From the NCBI RefSeq assembly GCF_004795105.1, contig NZ_SSBL01000002.1, positions 682,001-746,000 of the forward strand: 64,000 nucleotides of DNA, given 5' to 3'. This DNA comes from Streptomyces sp. A0642. Lineage in GTDB: Bacteria > Actinomycetota > Actinomycetes > Streptomycetales > Streptomycetaceae. Position 1 is the stretch's first letter, and each line of letters starts with the position of its first letter. Shown here in pieces: positions 33,778 through 43,610 of the stretch. The notes under the pieces were generated by a model, which was given only the letters and a program-made list of their open reading frames with translations, did not search any database and had not been told where the DNA came from. A program made the translations under genes and the position numbers.

Positions 33778-33851
33778 CCAAACTGGTATCGGCGGGTGTT
33801 TTAGGGGCATCTGGGAGAAATCCTGTGTGGGTTCGAATCCCACCGGCCGCA
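33768..33851 (+). tRNA. tRNA-Leu (anticodon UAG)
   Basis: 84 bases fold into a class II cloverleaf: acceptor GCGGCCG/CGGCCGC with discriminator A, D stem GCC/GGC, anticodon stem GGTGT/GCATC, loop TTTAGGG, a 15-base variable region with a 4-bp arm, and T arm GTGGG-TTCGAAT-CCCAC. The anticodon reads CUA codons, the rarest Leu codon in this genus. The anticodon stem has two G-U pairs and the D arm is short, so it is less canonical than usual. CCA is not encoded. The promoter must lie inside the endonuclease gene. Confidence 0.85.
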
Positions 33852-33854
33852 CTG

Positions 33855-33899
33855 CGCCACAGGCCCGGCTCACTCCAACAGTGAGCCGGGCCTGTGGCG
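33855..33899. terminator. 19-bp perfect bidirectional terminator
   Basis: The arms at 33855-33873 and 33881-33899 (CGCCACAGGCCCGGCTCAC and its complement) enclose TCCAACA. It separates the tRNA from the convergent rdgB gene. Confidence 0.85.
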
Positions 33900-33913
33900 T
33901 TCGCGGAGGGCCG

Positions 33914-34516
33914 TCACCCCACCAACTCCCGCACCACCGGCACCAGCGCCCGGAACGCCTTGCCGCGGTGGCTGATCGCGTTCTTCTCCGCTGCCGTCAG
34001 CTCCGCACACGTGCGGGTCTCGCCCTCCGGCTGGAGGATCGGGTCGTAGCCGAAGCCGCCCGTGCCGGACGGGGTGTGGCGCAGGGTGCCGAGCAGGCGG
34101 CCCTCGACCACGCGTTCCGTGCCGTCGGGGAGGGCGAGGGCGGCGGCGCAGGCGAAGTGGGCCGCGCGGTGCGGGGTGTCGATGTCGGAGAGCTGGGCCA
34201 GGAGCAGGTCGAGGTTGGCCCGGTCGTTGCCGTGGGTGCCGGACCAGCGGGCGGAGAAGATGCCGGGGGCGCCGCCGAGCACGTCGACGCAGAGGCCGGA
34301 GTCGTCGGCGATGGCGGGGTGGCCGGTGGCCCGGGCGAGGGCGTGGGCCTTGAGGAGGGCGTTCTCGGCGAAGGTGACGCCGGTTTCCTTGACGTCGGGG
34401 ATCTCCGGGTAGGCGTCCGCGCCGACGAGCTCGTGGGGGAGTCCTGCGTCGGCGAGGATCGCGTGGAGTTCGGTGATCTTCCCGGCGTTGCGGGTGGCGA
34501 GGATGAGGCGGGTCAT
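33914..34516 (-). CDS. rdgB: XTP/dITP diphosphatase (RdgB/HAM1 family)
   Basis: 200 residues. The substrate-binding N-terminus LILATRNAGKITEL, the metal-binding GVTFAENALLKA and IADDSGLCVDVL, and the C-terminal GFGYDPI and ISHRGKAFRAL are all conserved. It hydrolyses dITP, XTP and ITP to the monophosphates, cleaning the nucleotide pool. It lies downstream of rph with a lipoprotein gene between, a linkage seen in many actinobacteria. Confidence 0.96.
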   Translation of the reverse strand: MTRLILATRNAGKITELHAILADAGLPHELVGADAYPEIPDVKETGVTFAENALLKAHALARATGHPAIADDSGLCVDVLGGAPGIFSARWSGTHGNDRANLDLLLAQLSDIDTPHRAAHFACAAALALPDGTERVVEGRLLGTLRHTPSGTGGFGYDPILQPEGETRTCAELTAAEKNAISHRGKAFRALVPVVRELVG

Positions 34517-34548
34517 GGGTCGATTATCGCCGCGCCCGGGTCAGGCCG

Positions 34549-34935
34549 TTACGGGGTGCAGACCTTGCCGATCTCCGTCGCCGCGTCGGTGACGGGGGTG
34601 ATGTCGGGGGTGGCGTCGCCCTTGTCGATGGAGTCGCGGACGCTCTCGACGCCGGCCTGGAGGTCGTCGGCGGCCTTGCTGAGGTCGGCGTCGTCGGTCT
34701 TGTCGCCGAGGTTGTTGAGTTCCTTCTGGATCTCGTCGAGGGATTCGGATGCCTGGGTGGGGTCGCTGGAGGCGTTGGCGACGGCCTGTCGGAGGTTGTC
34801 GACGCTGGTGGCGATGGCGTCGGCGGTGCGGACGCAGTCGAGGGTCTTGTCGAGTGCGCCGCAGCCGGCCGCGGCGGTGACGGTGAGCAGCGCGGCGGTG
34901 ATGGCCAGTGCAGTGCGGCGGTGGCGCGTGGCCAT
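34549..34935 (-). CDS. Small secreted lipoprotein
   Basis: 128 residues. The signal peptide ends in the lipobox AAGC (Cys at about residue 25). The mature part has two further Cys, one near the N-terminus (LDCVRTADA) and one at the C-terminus (IGKVCTP), which could pair. The rest is amphipathic helix (QASESLDEIQKELNNLGD). The ATG has GGGAGGGAC before it. No family recognised. It lies between rph and rdgB on the same strand, and such a lipoprotein is found at this place in related genomes from memory. Confidence 0.78.
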   Translation of the reverse strand: MATRHRRTALAITAALLTVTAAAGCGALDKTLDCVRTADAIATSVDNLRQAVANASSDPTQASESLDEIQKELNNLGDKTDDADLSKAADDLQAGVESVRDSIDKGDATPDITPVTDAATEIGKVCTP

Positions 34936-35045
34936 GGTGGGTCCCTCCCCGGGTGCGGATGTGCGGACGGGCGCACGGTTCGACCCGTGCGCCCGTATGC
35001 GTATCGACGCCGTGCGGGGGTTCTTGGTTGCTTCTTTACCCGGGC

Positions 35046-35783
<738 letters not shown>

Positions 35784-35924
35784 GGCGTCGACTTTATCGG
35801 GTGCGGGTGCGGGGGCGTTCCGGTGTGGGGTGGGGGCTGTGCGGGGGTGGGTGCGCCGCAGGCCCCGTCCTGGTGGGGGCGGGGCCTGCGGTGTTCCGGG
35901 CCGGGGCCCGAGGGGTTGTGCGGG

Positions 35925-36158
35925 TTACATCATGTCTTCGATGTCGGCGGCGATGGGGTCGGCGTCGGTGCCGATGACGACCTGGATCGCGGTGCCCATC
36001 TTGACGACGCCGTGGGCTCCGGCGGCCTTGAGCGCGGCTTCGTCGACCTTGCTCGGGTCGATGACCTCGGTGCGGAGGCGGGTGATGCAGCCTTCGACCT
36101 CTTCGATGTTCTCGATTCCGCCGAGCCCGGCGACGATCTTCTCAGCCTTGCTGGCCAT
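35925..36158 (-). CDS. nagF: PTS N-acetylglucosamine EIIB component
   Basis: 77 residues, a stand-alone glucose-family EIIB domain. The phosphorylated Cys is in IEEVEGCITRLRTEV, near residue 26. It passes phosphate from a separate EIIA (Crr) to the EIIC permeases encoded divergently. The DasR-type box between them would control both directions. Confidence 0.92.
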   Translation of the reverse strand: MASKAEKIVAGLGGIENIEEVEGCITRLRTEVIDPSKVDEAALKAAGAHGVVKMGTAIQVVIGTDADPIAADIEDMM

Positions 36159-36322
36159 GGCCTTCTCCCTGGTTCTTCACGTACGTGCGACGGCCCACCC
36201 TGGGTCCGTTTCGTCACGGTAACGCACGGTTGGCCCAACTTCGCGAGCGAGTGGTCCGATCATCACCAAAGATGACGATCACCGGTGCCCTGTCTCGCGG
36301 GCGGGCTCCGCACCGTACCGCA

Positions 36323-36338
36323 ACTGGTCTACACCAGT
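36323..36338. promoter_or_regulatory. DasR-responsive element (dre) before nagF/nagE1
   Basis: ACTGGTCTACACCAGT closely follows the dre consensus AGTGGTCTAGACCACT. DasR is the GlcN-6-P-sensing GntR repressor of N-acetylglucosamine and chitin genes. Confidence 0.88.
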
Positions 36339-36380
36339 GTGCAGCACCCGCCAACCGTGGCCTGTTCCGGGAGGACGCCC

Positions 36381-37691
36381 ATGAGCTCCAGCAGCGCAGC
36401 GATCCCACAGAAGAAGTGGTGGAACGGCTTCTTCCAGGGTCTGCAGAAGATGGGGCGCAGCCTCCAGCTGCCGATCGCCGTTCTGCCGGCGGCGGGCATT
36501 CTGAACCGGCTCGGCCAGCCGGATGTGTTCGGTGACGAGGGTCTCGGCTGGGACAACGTCGCGAAGGTGTTCGCGGCCGCCGGTGGTGCGCTGCTGGATT
36601 CGGGGCTCGGGCTGCCGTTGCTGTTCTGCGTGGGTGTCGCGATCGGGATGGCGAAGAAGGCGGACGGTTCGACGGCGCTGGCCGCGGTGACGGGCTTCCT
36701 CGTCTACTACGCCGTGCTGCACGCGTTCCCGGTGGACTGTCCCGGTGGGGCGACGTTCACCTCGGGCGGCACCTGGTTCGGTACGTGTGTCACGGGTGAC
36801 GCGAAGGTGACGGCGGCGGAGTACCAGAACCCGGGGGTGTTCGGCGGGATCGTGATGGGTCTGATGTCGGCGTGGTTCTGGCAGCGGTACCACCGGGTGA
36901 AGCTGGTGGACTGGCTGGGGTTCTTCAACGGCCGGCGGCTCGTGCCGATCATCATGGCGTTCGTCGGTCTGCTCTTCGCGGCGCTCTGCGCGTGGCTGTG
37001 GCAGCCGGTCGGTGACGCGCTGACCAGCTTCTCGGAGTGGCTGGTGGATCTGAACTGGCTGGGCTCCGGCATCTTCGGCATCGCCAACCGGGCCCTGCTC
37101 GTCTTCGGGCTGCACCAGTTCCTGAACACGTTCGTCTGGTTCCAGTTCGGTGACTTCACCAAGCCGGACGGCACGGTCGTGCACGGTGACATCAACCGGT
37201 TCCTGGCGGGGGACCCGACGGCCGGCCAGTTCACGACGGGCTTCTTCCCGATCATGATGTTCGCGCTGCCCGCGGCGGCCCTGGCGATCTACCACTGCGC
37301 CAAGCCGCATCGCCGCAAGGCGGTGGGCGGCCTGATGATCTCGGTCGCGCTCACCTCGTTCGTGACGGGAATCACGGAACCGATCGAGTACTCGTTCCTC
37401 TTCGTGGCGCCGGTGCTGTACGCGATCCACGCGGTGCTCACGGGTGTCTCGATGGCGGTGACATGGGCGCTCGGGACGAAGGACGGCTTCAGCTTCTCGG
37501 CGGGCTTGATCGACTACGTCATCAACTGGAGTCTGGCGACCAAACCCTGGCTGATCATTCCGATCGGGCTGGCGTTCGCCGCCGTGTACTACGTCATCTT
37601 CCGGTTCGCTATCACCAAATTCAACCTCCAGACGCCGGGCCGTGAGCCCGACGAGGTGGAGGAGGAGATCGAGAGGGACCTCACGAAGTAG
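36381..37691 (+). CDS. nagE1: PTS N-acetylglucosamine EIIC permease (first copy)
   Basis: 436 residues with about ten membrane segments and no EIIA or EIIB domain attached. Signatures are GLQKMGRSLQLPIAVLPAAG at the start, LVDWLGFFNGRRLVPI, and the sugar-binding GITEPIEYSFLFVAP. It imports N-acetylglucosamine with phosphorylation via NagF. It differs from the second copy by a Cys-containing loop (VDCPGGATF to GTCVTGD, about residues 115-135). The ATG follows GGGAGG. Confidence 0.92.
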   Translation: MSSSSAAIPQKKWWNGFFQGLQKMGRSLQLPIAVLPAAGILNRLGQPDVFGDEGLGWDNVAKVFAAAGGALLDSGLGLPLLFCVGVAIGMAKKADGSTALAAVTGFLVYYAVLHAFPVDCPGGATFTSGGTWFGTCVTGDAKVTAAEYQNPGVFGGIVMGLMSAWFWQRYHRVKLVDWLGFFNGRRLVPIIMAFVGLLFAALCAWLWQPVGDALTSFSEWLVDLNWLGSGIFGIANRALLVFGLHQFLNTFVWFQFGDFTKPDGTVVHGDINRFLAGDPTAGQFTTGFFPIMMFALPAAALAIYHCAKPHRRKAVGGLMISVALTSFVTGITEPIEYSFLFVAPVLYAIHAVLTGVSMAVTWALGTKDGFSFSAGLIDYVINWSLATKPWLIIPIGLAFAAVYYVIFRFAITKFNLQTPGREPDEVEEEIERDLTK

Positions 37692-37721
37692 CTGCCTCAC
37701 CAGGGGTTATACCCTGAACGG

Positions 37722-37756
37722 CGAAGGCCCTCGGACTTCCGGTCCGGGGGCCTTCG
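37722..37756 (+). terminator. 15-bp hairpin between the two EIIC genes
   Basis: The arms CGAAGGCCCTCGGAC (37722-37736) and GTCCGGGGGCCTTCG (37742-37756) pair with a single G-U, giving each EIIC gene its own transcript. Confidence 0.75.
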
Positions 37757-37837
37757 GCATGTCACTGTGCGTGGGTGATGACTGCTGCGAAGTAGTCGGA
37801 AATTGCAGGTTCCTTATCTAACCCTCACCGTGCTACA

Positions 37838-37870
37838 ACTGGTCTACACCACTCAGTGGTCCAGACCACG
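37838..37870. promoter_or_regulatory. Two adjacent dre sites before nagE2
   Basis: ACTGGTCTACACCACT (37838-37853) and AGTGGTCCAGACCACG (37855-37870) are separated by a single base. Two DasR dimers could bind side by side, implying tighter repression than at nagE1. Confidence 0.88.
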
Positions 37871-37955
37871 CGACGCCTGCGCGTCGCGTTTCTCGAGTCG
37901 TCGCCCCCAAAAAACACCCTGTCCCTGGCGGCGCCTTGCCTACTGGAGGAAGTTG

Positions 37956-39218
37956 ATGAGTACGGCCACCGCTACGGCGGCCCCCGCGAAGAAGCGGGGC
38001 TCCGGCCTGTTCCAGGGCCTGCAGAAGGTGGGACGCAGCCTCCAGCTGCCGATCGCCGTGCTGCCGGCCGCGGGCATTCTGCTCCGTCTCGGCCAGCCGG
38101 ATGTGTTCGGCCCCGAGGGTCTCGGCTGGGACAAGGTCGCCGCGGTCTTCGCGACCGCCGGCGACGCGGTCTTCGCCAACCTGCCGCTGCTGTTCTGCGT
38201 CGGTATCGCGATCGGCTTCGCCAAGAAGGCCGACGGCTCCACCGCGCTCGCCGCCCTGGTCGGCTTCCTGGTCTACAAGAACGTGCTGACCGCGTTCCCG
38301 ACCTCGGACGCCGTCGTCAACACCACGGCCAACAAGGGCGTCGACGTCGCGGCGACGTACAACGACCCGAAGGTCCTCGGCGGCATCGTCATGGGACTCC
38401 TCGCCGGGTTCATATGGCAGCGCTACCACCGCACCAAGCTGGTGGACTGGCTCGGCTTCTTCAACGGCCGCCGCCTCGTCCCGATCATCATGGCCTTCGT
38501 CGGCACCCTCATGGGTGTTCTCTTCGGCCTGGTCTGGGAGCCGATCGGTGACCTCATCACCAACTTCGGCGAGTGGATGACCGGTCTGGGCGCTGTCGGC
38601 GCCGGCGTCTTCGGTGTCGTCAACCGCGCCCTGCTGCCTGTCGGCATGCACCAGTTCGTGAACACGGTGGCCTGGCAGGAGATCGGGTCCTTCAAGGACT
38701 CCGCCGGCGGCATGTGGCACGGCGACCTGCCGCGCTTCTTCCACGGTGACCCCAGCGCCGGTCAGTTCATGTCCGGCTTCTTCCCCATCATGATGTTCGC
38801 GCTTCCGGCCGCCGCCCTGGCGATCACGCACTGCGCCCGCCCCGAGCGCCGCAAGGCCGTCGGCGGCATGATGATGTCCCTCGCGCTGACCTCGTTCGTC
38901 ACCGGCATCACGGAGCCGATCGAGTTCGCGTTCATGTTCATCGCGCCGCTGCTGTACGTGATCCACGCCGTGCTGACCGCCGTTTCCATGGCCGTCACCT
39001 GGGGCCTGGGCGTCCACCACGGCTTCAGCTTCTCCGCCGGAGCGATCGACTACTTCCTGAACTGGAACCTGGCGACGAAGCCCTGGATGATCATTCCGAT
39101 CGGCCTCGTCTTCGCGGCGATCTACTACGTGGTCTTCCGCTTCGCGATCACCAAGTTCAACCTCACCACCCCGGGCCGCGAGCCCGAGGAAGAGGTCGAG
39201 GACCTGACCAAGGCGTAA
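37956..39218 (+). CDS. nagE2: PTS N-acetylglucosamine EIIC permease (second copy)
   Basis: 420 residues, highly similar to the first copy over its whole length (shared GLQKxGRSLQLPIAVLPAAG, KLVDWLGFFNGRRLVPI, GITEPIEFAFMF), but with a shorter variable loop and no Cys pair there. In S. coelicolor NagE2 is the main GlcNAc permease. The ATG follows GGAGGAAG. Confidence 0.93.
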   Translation: MSTATATAAPAKKRGSGLFQGLQKVGRSLQLPIAVLPAAGILLRLGQPDVFGPEGLGWDKVAAVFATAGDAVFANLPLLFCVGIAIGFAKKADGSTALAALVGFLVYKNVLTAFPTSDAVVNTTANKGVDVAATYNDPKVLGGIVMGLLAGFIWQRYHRTKLVDWLGFFNGRRLVPIIMAFVGTLMGVLFGLVWEPIGDLITNFGEWMTGLGAVGAGVFGVVNRALLPVGMHQFVNTVAWQEIGSFKDSAGGMWHGDLPRFFHGDPSAGQFMSGFFPIMMFALPAAALAITHCARPERRKAVGGMMMSLALTSFVTGITEPIEFAFMFIAPLLYVIHAVLTAVSMAVTWGLGVHHGFSFSAGAIDYFLNWNLATKPWMIIPIGLVFAAIYYVVFRFAITKFNLTTPGREPEEEVEDLTKA

Positions 39219-39242
39219 GCCCGGTCGGCAGCACCAAAGACT

Positions 39243-39280
39243 CGAAGCCCTCACCTTCCCGGCGGAAGGTGAGGGCTTCG
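39243..39280. terminator. 17-bp perfect bidirectional terminator
   Basis: The arms CGAAGCCCTCACCTTCC (39243-39259) and complement (39264-39280) enclose CGGC, between convergent nagE2 and the MBL hydrolase. Confidence 0.85.
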
Positions 39281-39294
39281 TCGTGCCTCGTGGC

Positions 39295-40047
39295 TCAGAT
39301 CTCGTACACCGCGCCCGGCACCGCGAGCTCCGTCGGGCCGTCGAAGACGTCCTGCGCGTCGGAGAGGTTGCGGGCGGCGTCGGTCCACGGCGGGATGTGG
39401 GTGAGGACCAGGCGGCCCACCTGCGCGCGGGCGGCGAGCTCGCCCGCCTCACGCCCGTTGAGGTGGAGGTCCGGGATGTCCTCCTTGCCGTGGACGAACG
39501 ACGCCTCGCAGAGGAGGAGGTCGGCGCCCACCGCCAGCTCGTCCAGGGCTTCGCAGGTCCCGGTGTCACCGGAGTACGTGAGCGAGCTGCCGCCGTGCTC
39601 GATGCGGATGCCGAACGTGTCGACGGGGTGGCAGAGCTTCTCCGTACGCACCGAGAAGGGGCCGATCTCGAACGACCCGGGCTTCAGGGTGTGGAAGTCG
39701 AAGACCTCGCTCATCGAGTGGTCGGACGGGGTGTCGGCGTGCGCGGTCGTGAGCCGCTGCTCCGTGCCGTCGGGGCCGTAGACCGGGATGCGGGCCGGGC
39801 GTCCGCCGTCGTGCGGGTAGTACCTGACGACGAAGTACGCGCACATGTCGATGCAGTGATCGGCGTGGAGGTGGCTGAGGAAGATGGCGTCGAGGTCGTA
39901 GAGACCGACGTGGCGCTGCAGCTCGCCGAGGGCGCCGTTGCCCATGTCGAGGAGCAGCCTGAAGCCGTCGGCCTCTACGAGGTAGCTCGAGCATGCCGAT
40001 CCCGCGGACGGGAACGAGCCGGAGCAGCCGACGACGGTGAGCTTCAT
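39295..40047 (-). CDS. MBL-fold metallo-hydrolase (RNase Z-like)
   Basis: 250 residues of the metallo-beta-lactamase fold. The zinc motif is FLSHLHADHCIDM; further metal ligands are in LTYSGDTGTCEAL and VLTHIPPWTD. The start LTVVGCSGSFPSAGSACSSYLVE resembles tRNase Z and phosphodiesterases, but the long exosite arm of tRNase Z is absent. A cyclic-nucleotide or nucleic-acid phosphodiester is the likely substrate class; unproven. Confidence 0.88.
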   Translation of the reverse strand: MKLTVVGCSGSFPSAGSACSSYLVEADGFRLLLDMGNGALGELQRHVGLYDLDAIFLSHLHADHCIDMCAYFVVRYYPHDGGRPARIPVYGPDGTEQRLTTAHADTPSDHSMSEVFDFHTLKPGSFEIGPFSVRTEKLCHPVDTFGIRIEHGGSSLTYSGDTGTCEALDELAVGADLLLCEASFVHGKEDIPDLHLNGREAGELAARAQVGRLVLTHIPPWTDAARNLSDAQDVFDGPTELAVPGAVYEI

Positions 40048-40472
40048 GGAGCGTGAACCTCCGAGACGCGGGAACGGGGAGGGTTCGTGCGGTCTGTTGA
40101 GCGGTTCGTTGAGCGTAAGGCGCGAAAGAGCCGGTCGCTCCTTCGGAGTGTGCCGTTGTGGGGGAACTCACCTGTGCTGTCACCGGTTCGATGGAAGGGC
40201 GCCCCTCGGGGCGCGCTTCTGAGGGGTGCGCTTAGGGGGCGCGAGCCGGGTGCGCGCCTGCGGCGGGCTTGTTCCCCCACCCGCCCCTTCCCGTAACCGG
40301 GGCTCCGCTCCAGGCCCCGCGCCTCACGCGCCGGAGGGGCTGGGTTTTCTGGCTCCGCCCGGACCCGGCACCCGGGGTACGAGGGCAGGGCCCCCGGAAA
40401 CGGCGGACGCCGGGGGTCCCGTACCTGTGGTCCGGGACCCCCGGCGTCCGGGGTGCGTGCGGCGCGCGGGCG
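40048..40472. other. Gene-free stretch between the MBL hydrolase and cysM
   Basis: No protein-like frame was found. About 40271-40346 (CCCGTAACCGGGGCTCCGC, then CGCGCCTCACGCGCCGGAGG) is a copy of a dispersed intergenic element common in Streptomyces genomes from memory. The promoter of the MBL gene should be near 40060-40120. Confidence 0.45.
40404..40450 (-). terminator. 18-bp perfect hairpin terminator after cysM
   Basis: The arms CGGACGCCGGGGGTCCCG (40404-40421) and complement (40433-40450) lie 22 bases past the cysM stop. Confidence 0.85.
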
Positions 40473-41822
<1,350 letters not shown>

Positions 41823-41948
41823 TCAGGCCTCGCGGCCGGCGGTCCGGTGGTTCGTACAGATCGCGCTGGCGAGTCGGCACAGGTCGACGTGCAGGCGCGC
41901 AACGAGCAGCATGCCCGGCGTCTTGTCGCTCACGTCCTGGAGAACCAT
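41823..41948 (-). CDS. Cysteine-type leader peptide upstream of cysO-cysM
   Basis: A 41-codon frame (or 29 codons from the internal ATG at 41912) encodes MLLVARLHVDLCRLASAIC before a short basic tail. The RxHVDLxRxASAxC pattern is that of the short putative leader peptides found before sulfur-metabolism genes in Streptomyces and mycobacteria, where ribosomes stalling at Cys codons sense cysteine supply. Here the two Cys codons are TGC and TGT. It lies 121 bases before cysO. The ribosome site is weak for both starts. Confidence 0.7.
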   Translation of the reverse strand: MVLQDVSDKTPGMLLVARLHVDLCRLASAICTNHRTAGREA

Positions 41949-42081
41949 GCGCTCATCGTATCGATTCCCCGTCCGGGATCCGGAATGTGATCTCACCTGA
42001 TGGATGGTTGACGTTCGAGGCGTGGACAGGGCCGGGTGGGGGCCCTGTCCGTTCCGCCGCGTGCGGGGGCGGGTGCCGAGG

Positions 42082-42513
42082 TCAGGGCGTGACGTAGGCG
42101 TCGACGACCTGGACGTCCTCCTCGGTGATCTCGCCGTCCACGATGCGGTACGAGCGGAACTGGAAGGGCCCCGCCCCGTCGGTGTCGGCGGTCGAGACGA
42201 GGACGTAGTGGGCCCCGGGCTCGTTGGCGTACGTGACGTCGGTGCGGGAGGGGTAGGCCTCGGTCGCCGTGTGCGAGTGGTAGACGATCACGGGTTCCTC
42301 GTCGCGGTCGTCCATTTCGCGGTAGAGCTTGAGGAGGTCGCCCGAGTCGAACTCGTAGAACGTGGGCGAGCGGGCGGCGTTGAGCATGGGGATGAAGCGT
42401 TCGGGGCGGCCGGTGCCGGCGGGCCCGGCGACCACGCCGCACGCCTCGTCGGGGTGGTCGGCGCGGGAGTGCGCGACGATCTGGTCGTACAGCGCCTGGG
42501 TGAGGGTCAGCAT
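42082..42513 (-). CDS. mec: Mec-type JAMM metalloprotease for CysO
   Basis: 143 residues. The JAMM zinc site is complete: Glu in HPDEACGVVAG, then HSHTATEAYPSRTD (HxH-x7-S-x2-D). In mycobacteria Mec removes the new cysteine from the CysO-cysteine adduct; it fits here with cysM and cysO downstream on the same strand. The ATG at 42513 follows GGGCGCC; spacing to the leader peptide is 133 bases, so it may share the same transcript or have its own. Confidence 0.92.
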   Translation of the reverse strand: MLTLTQALYDQIVAHSRADHPDEACGVVAGPAGTGRPERFIPMLNAARSPTFYEFDSGDLLKLYREMDDRDEEPVIVYHSHTATEAYPSRTDVTYANEPGAHYVLVSTADTDGAGPFQFRSYRIVDGEITEEDVQVVDAYVTP

Positions 42514-42532
42514 GGCGCCCAGGATAGGACGA

Positions 42533-42571
42533 CGGGCTCCCGCGTACCGAGGGGTGGTACGCGGGAGCCCG
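42533..42571. terminator. 16-bp perfect hairpin with no gene to serve
   Basis: The arms CGGGCTCCCGCGTACC (42533-42548) and complement (42556-42571) lie 20 bases upstream of the mec start. No gene on either strand ends here, so it looks like the relic of a lost neighbour. Confidence 0.7.
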
Positions 42572-42984
42572 CATCGTGGACTCGGCCTCGCCCGACGTCC
42601 GTCGCGGGGCGACTCCGCTGCCGGGACGCGCAGTCTTCCTCCACCCTCAACTTCCGCATCAGTGTTCGAAACATGGGGGTGTTCGGTGAAAGTCTGGGGT
42701 AGCTTCAGTGATCACTGAGGGGTGGCAAGTACAGCGGGGAAGCGGGCCGATCGCTTAGCGGACGGCCCCTGCGTCCATGCCCGCATACCACCCGTCGGCC
42801 CTGGCACCACGCACGCACCTGCTCGCGCTCCACCCGACGGAACGGACGCCGGACGCCATCCGGCACGCAGTCCTACGGCGCATGAAATGGACCGCCGACA
42901 TCGCGGGCGGATCCGCGCTTCAGCACAGCACAACTATCGGCGCGTCCTGTCTCGCTGCCCGGATGCCATACCAGAGGAGCCACT
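42572..42984. other. Gene-free junction before the zincin gene
   Basis: 413 bases with no convincing gene. It contains a 14-bp perfect palindrome TCAGTGATCACTGA at 42705-42718 near the likely zincin promoter. A frame opening at 42777 is not protein-like beyond about 50 codons. The stretch may mark the left edge of an insertion between mec and the permease. Confidence 0.4.
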
Positions 42985-43590
42985 TTGTCACAGATATCAC
43001 CACACAGAAACCGGCGCGTGCACTACACGCGCTTGCTACAGGTGTTTCTGCTGTGCACCACCTTCCTCGCCATCGGGTTCACGACTTCCCCTCCTGCGCA
43101 GGCCTACACCAAGCTGTGCGGAAAGTTCTTCGGCGTCGACGGCAACGACCCGATCTCCTACCGCTATTACAGCATCACGACCACGTACTACAACGCCTTC
43201 AACAGTGCCCAGGGACGCTGGGACGCCACCAGGGCCCCCGGCTTCTTCCGTTACGAGAAGAGCAACGGCGACCCCGAGATCGAGGTCCGTGACGCCTCCT
43301 ACGCCTGGGGGGACTGGGCCCGGACCAGCTGGCAGGGCTGCACTTTCGGCTACTGGTCCTACGACGAAGTGAAGCTGACCTTCAACTCGCGCACGATGAA
43401 GGGGCTCAGCGCCCGCGAGAAGAAAATCGTCGCCGAGCACGAGATCGGGCACGCCTACGGGCTCGGTCACGAGAGCCTCGGATGCTCCAACCCCGGTCCT
43501 GCTGTCATGCGCCAGGGACAGACCAAGTTCGGTTGTGGCGGTGACGGCCCCTGGTACGACGACGTCCAGGGCGCCAAGTCGAAGTACTGA
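42985..43590 (+). CDS. Secreted matrixin-like zinc metalloprotease
   Basis: 201 residues. A Sec signal peptide (LLQVFLLCTTFLAIGF, cleaved after PAQA, about residue 40) precedes a compact zincin. The zinc site is HEIGHAYGLGH (His152, His156, His162; Glu153), and Met175 in AVMRQG could be the Met-turn. Four Cys remain after cleavage and probably form two disulfides. There is no propeptide of usual length and no other domain. The start is TTG behind AGAGGAGCC, a good site. A lipoprotein gene follows after 20 bases. The substrate is unknown. Confidence 0.85.
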   Translation: MSQISPHRNRRVHYTRLLQVFLLCTTFLAIGFTTSPPAQAYTKLCGKFFGVDGNDPISYRYYSITTTYYNAFNSAQGRWDATRAPGFFRYEKSNGDPEIEVRDASYAWGDWARTSWQGCTFGYWSYDEVKLTFNSRTMKGLSAREKKIVAEHEIGHAYGLGHESLGCSNPGPAVMRQGQTKFGCGGDGPWYDDVQGAKSKY

Positions 43591-43610
43591 CCTTTCCTCC
43601 GAGGAGTGCT

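Noticed and set aside
32606..33851. A complete integrated element with attachment sites at the tRNA
   Set aside because: No integrase gene and no second copy of the tRNA 3' end were seen within several kilobases; only the two nucleases adjoin the tRNA.
40044..40280. Small minus-strand frame upstream of the MBL gene
   Set aside because: Arg/Pro/Ser-rich composition, no ribosome site, and it spans the dispersed repeat.
42777..43292. Forward frame before and across the zincin start
   Set aside because: It overlaps the well-supported zincin gene, lacks a ribosome site and turns His/Arg-rich where it shadows that gene.
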